Source of the DNA: JANMMJ01 sp964543235
GTDB taxonomy: Bacteria > Pseudomonadota > Alphaproteobacteria > Rhizobiales > Aestuariivirgaceae
Assembly (NCBI GenBank): GCA_964543235.1
Contig: CAZIXE010000039.1
Coordinates: forward strand, 1-33,741
Reading direction: 5' to 3'
DNA length: 33,741 nucleotides
Numbering within the stretch: the first letter of the stretch is position 1; the number at the start of each line of letters is the position of its first letter. Below, piece after piece: positions 33,607 to 33,741 of the stretch. A program made the translations under genes and the position numbers. The notes under the pieces were generated by a model. The model was not told the origin of the DNA and made no database searches. It was given only the letters and a program-made list of their open reading frames with translations.

Positions 33607-33741
33607 GGCCTTCTCGGCCGCAGTAAGCGCGCGCCAGTCGCGGTCCTGCAGACCTGCCGCGAGAGCCCACAGCAGGTTGCGCGATACCTTCTTGGGAAAC
33701 AGCGACCGGACCCGCACATAGGCCCGCACCGCACCGATTTC
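33574..33741 (-). CDS. TfoX C-terminal domain protein, partial (5' end outside window)
   Basis: Minus-strand frame, open to the right edge, giving the last 55 residues: EIGAVRAYVRVRSLFP, then SRNLLWALAAGLQDRDWRAL and a closing TAAEKASLLAEVRRLG. This is the pattern of the TfoX C-terminal domain (GA..AY..L, NLL.AL.GAL...DWR.L), a helical domain linked with regulation of competence in gamma-proteobacteria and of unknown role in Alphaproteobacteria. Codon third positions are GC-rich as in neighbouring genes. It ends within the BrkB gene on the opposite strand. Confidence 0.75.
   Translation of the reverse strand, partial: EIGAVRAYVRVRSLFPKKVSRNLLWALAAGLQDRDWRALTAAEKASLLAEVRRLG

Overview
The window is a gene-dense, GC-rich chromosomal segment (roughly two thirds G+C by eye) from an alphaproteobacterium, most likely Hyphomicrobiales (Rhizobiales). 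The case rests on several points. The cell-cycle methyltransferase CcrM follows rnhB. A ccmABCD-ccmG cluster is divergent from acnA, with a DUF1223 gene behind it. The orders gloB<>methyltransferase-chorismate mutase-hisC-tyrC and dapF-mtaB-ftsY-yciB are present, and an aerobic-type cobT sits at the left edge. I see no rRNA, tRNA, CRISPR array, insertion sequence or prophage.

Layout. 1-3.9 kb: end of cobT, rnhB, a 600-base gap with regulatory sequence, then ccrM coupled to a GNAT acetyltransferase and a LysE-type exporter. 4-6.3 kb: moaB, a PA0069-type radical SAM protein and a MOSC protein. 6.4-9.2 kb: tusA, a DDAH-like hydrolase, a DMT transporter and a HAD hydrolase. 9.2-14.1 kb: a DUF985 cupin and gloB on the minus strand, then divergently a methyltransferase and the aromatic amino acid/histidine genes chorismate mutase, hisC and tyrC. 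14.2-18.4 kb: dapF, mtaB, ftsY and yciB, mostly joined by 4-base start/stop overlaps. 18.5-22.6 kb: the succinate dehydrogenase operon sdhCDAB, interrupted between sdhA and sdhB by a DUF433/DUF5615 toxin-antitoxin-like pair. 22.6-26.2 kb: a secreted hypothetical protein, ppa, the minus-strand yggT-DUF167-folD operon and a MarR regulator. 26.2-33.7 kb: the cytochrome c maturation operon (ccmA, B, C, D, G; ccmD is only 52 codons), divergent aconitase, a DUF1223 protein, a YihY/BrkB membrane protein, and the end of a TfoX-like gene overlapping it convergently.

How the genes work together. Succinate dehydrogenase, aconitase and cytochrome c maturation point to aerobic respiration with a complete TCA cycle. 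The chorismate mutase/hisC/tyrC and dapF genes cover amino acid biosynthesis. FtsY belongs to membrane protein targeting.

The most interesting signals are: (i) the DUF433/DUF5615 pair inside sdhCDAB; (ii) two exact matches to the alphaproteobacterial LexA operator GTTC-N7-GTTC, one just ahead of the radical SAM gene and one between rnhB and ccrM that fills the spacer of a leftward promoter-like sequence with no recognised gene behind it; and (iii) four GANTC sites plus a TTAACC CtrA-like half-site within 78 bases ahead of ccrM, an apparent self-methylation control region.
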